From the NCBI GenBank assembly GCA_030427245.1, contig JAUHXA010000025.1, forward strand, positions 27,642 to 91,641: a stretch of DNA of 64,000 nt. The letters run 5' to 3'. How positions within the stretch are numbered: position 1 is the stretch's first letter; each line of letters starts with the position of its first letter. This document shows positions 63,991 through 64,000 of this stretch, piece after piece. The notes beneath the pieces are model-generated. The model had not been told where the DNA came from and made no database searches. It saw nothing but the letters and a program-made list of their open reading frames with translations. The translations under genes were made by a program, and so were the position numbers. This stretch comes from Bacteroidia bacterium. GTDB taxonomy: Bacteria > Bacteroidota > Bacteroidia > Chitinophagales > UBA2359.

Positions 63991-64000
63991 GTTAACCTAT

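Overview
The window is chromosomal DNA of an AT-rich member of the Bacteroidota. Signs of this are type IX secretion (T9SS) C-terminal sorting domains on secreted proteins, many SpII lipoproteins, promoters of the TTTG / TAnnTTTG type, a Bacteroidota-type putative porin, and TamA/BamA-like and M43 metalloprotease families typical of the phylum. A Saprospirales or Chitinophagales relative is a plausible guess but is not proven by the sequence. Most of the window is core chromosome with scattered accessory genes. I see no phage, no plasmid origin, no insertion sequence and no CRISPR array.

Layout. 0-8.5 kb: an SF1 helicase cut by the left edge, hemW, a BamA/TamA-like outer membrane protein, a murF-SDR pair with an ATGA overlap, and an ECF sigma factor with a small partner. 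8.9-19.5 kb: uvrA, a secreted M43 metalloprotease with tandem Cys-rich repeats, tRNA-Arg(CCU), asnS, a second ECF sigma/partner pair, and a cyclophilin lipoprotein with a macro-domain hydrolase. 19.6-24.1 kb: a Roco (LRR-Roc-COR) GTPase with a C-terminal membrane anchor, then three small lipoproteins. 24.6-36.4 kb: one 11.7 kb gene for a 3,908-residue secreted T9SS protein, with a long predicted leader and a double hairpin at its 3' end. 36.5-42.2 kb: a glutamate-cysteine-ligase-like (GCS2) amidoligase fused to CBS domains, followed 5 bp later by an AstE/ASPA-type deacylase, facing a RelE-like/UvrD/ankyrin fusion helicase. 42.5-46.5 kb: ruvB, purD and purC, with a HicA/HicB-like pair between the two purine genes.

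46.7-55.7 kb is the most disturbed part. It holds two TetR regulators, an M14 carboxypeptidase with a dockerin-like tail, an SGNH lipoprotein and an IPTL-CTERM protein gene next to a 36-codon remnant of a second tetR copy. It also holds an M3 oligopeptidase gene broken by a frameshift and two decayed gene ends abutting each other, one of them DUF1016/PDDEXK nuclease-like. 55.8-63.3 kb is an ordinary run of plus-strand genes: MMPL/RND transporter, putative porin, YbjN-like protein, thioredoxin-TPR protein and an RsmI-like methyltransferase.

The last 700 bp carry no protein gene. They carry two related promoter modules, each ending in a strong terminator. The first drives a tandem array with a 32-bp period. 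They look like small RNA genes and are, with the RelE-UvrD-ankyrin fusion and the amidoligase/deacylase pair, the best candidates for undescribed biology here.
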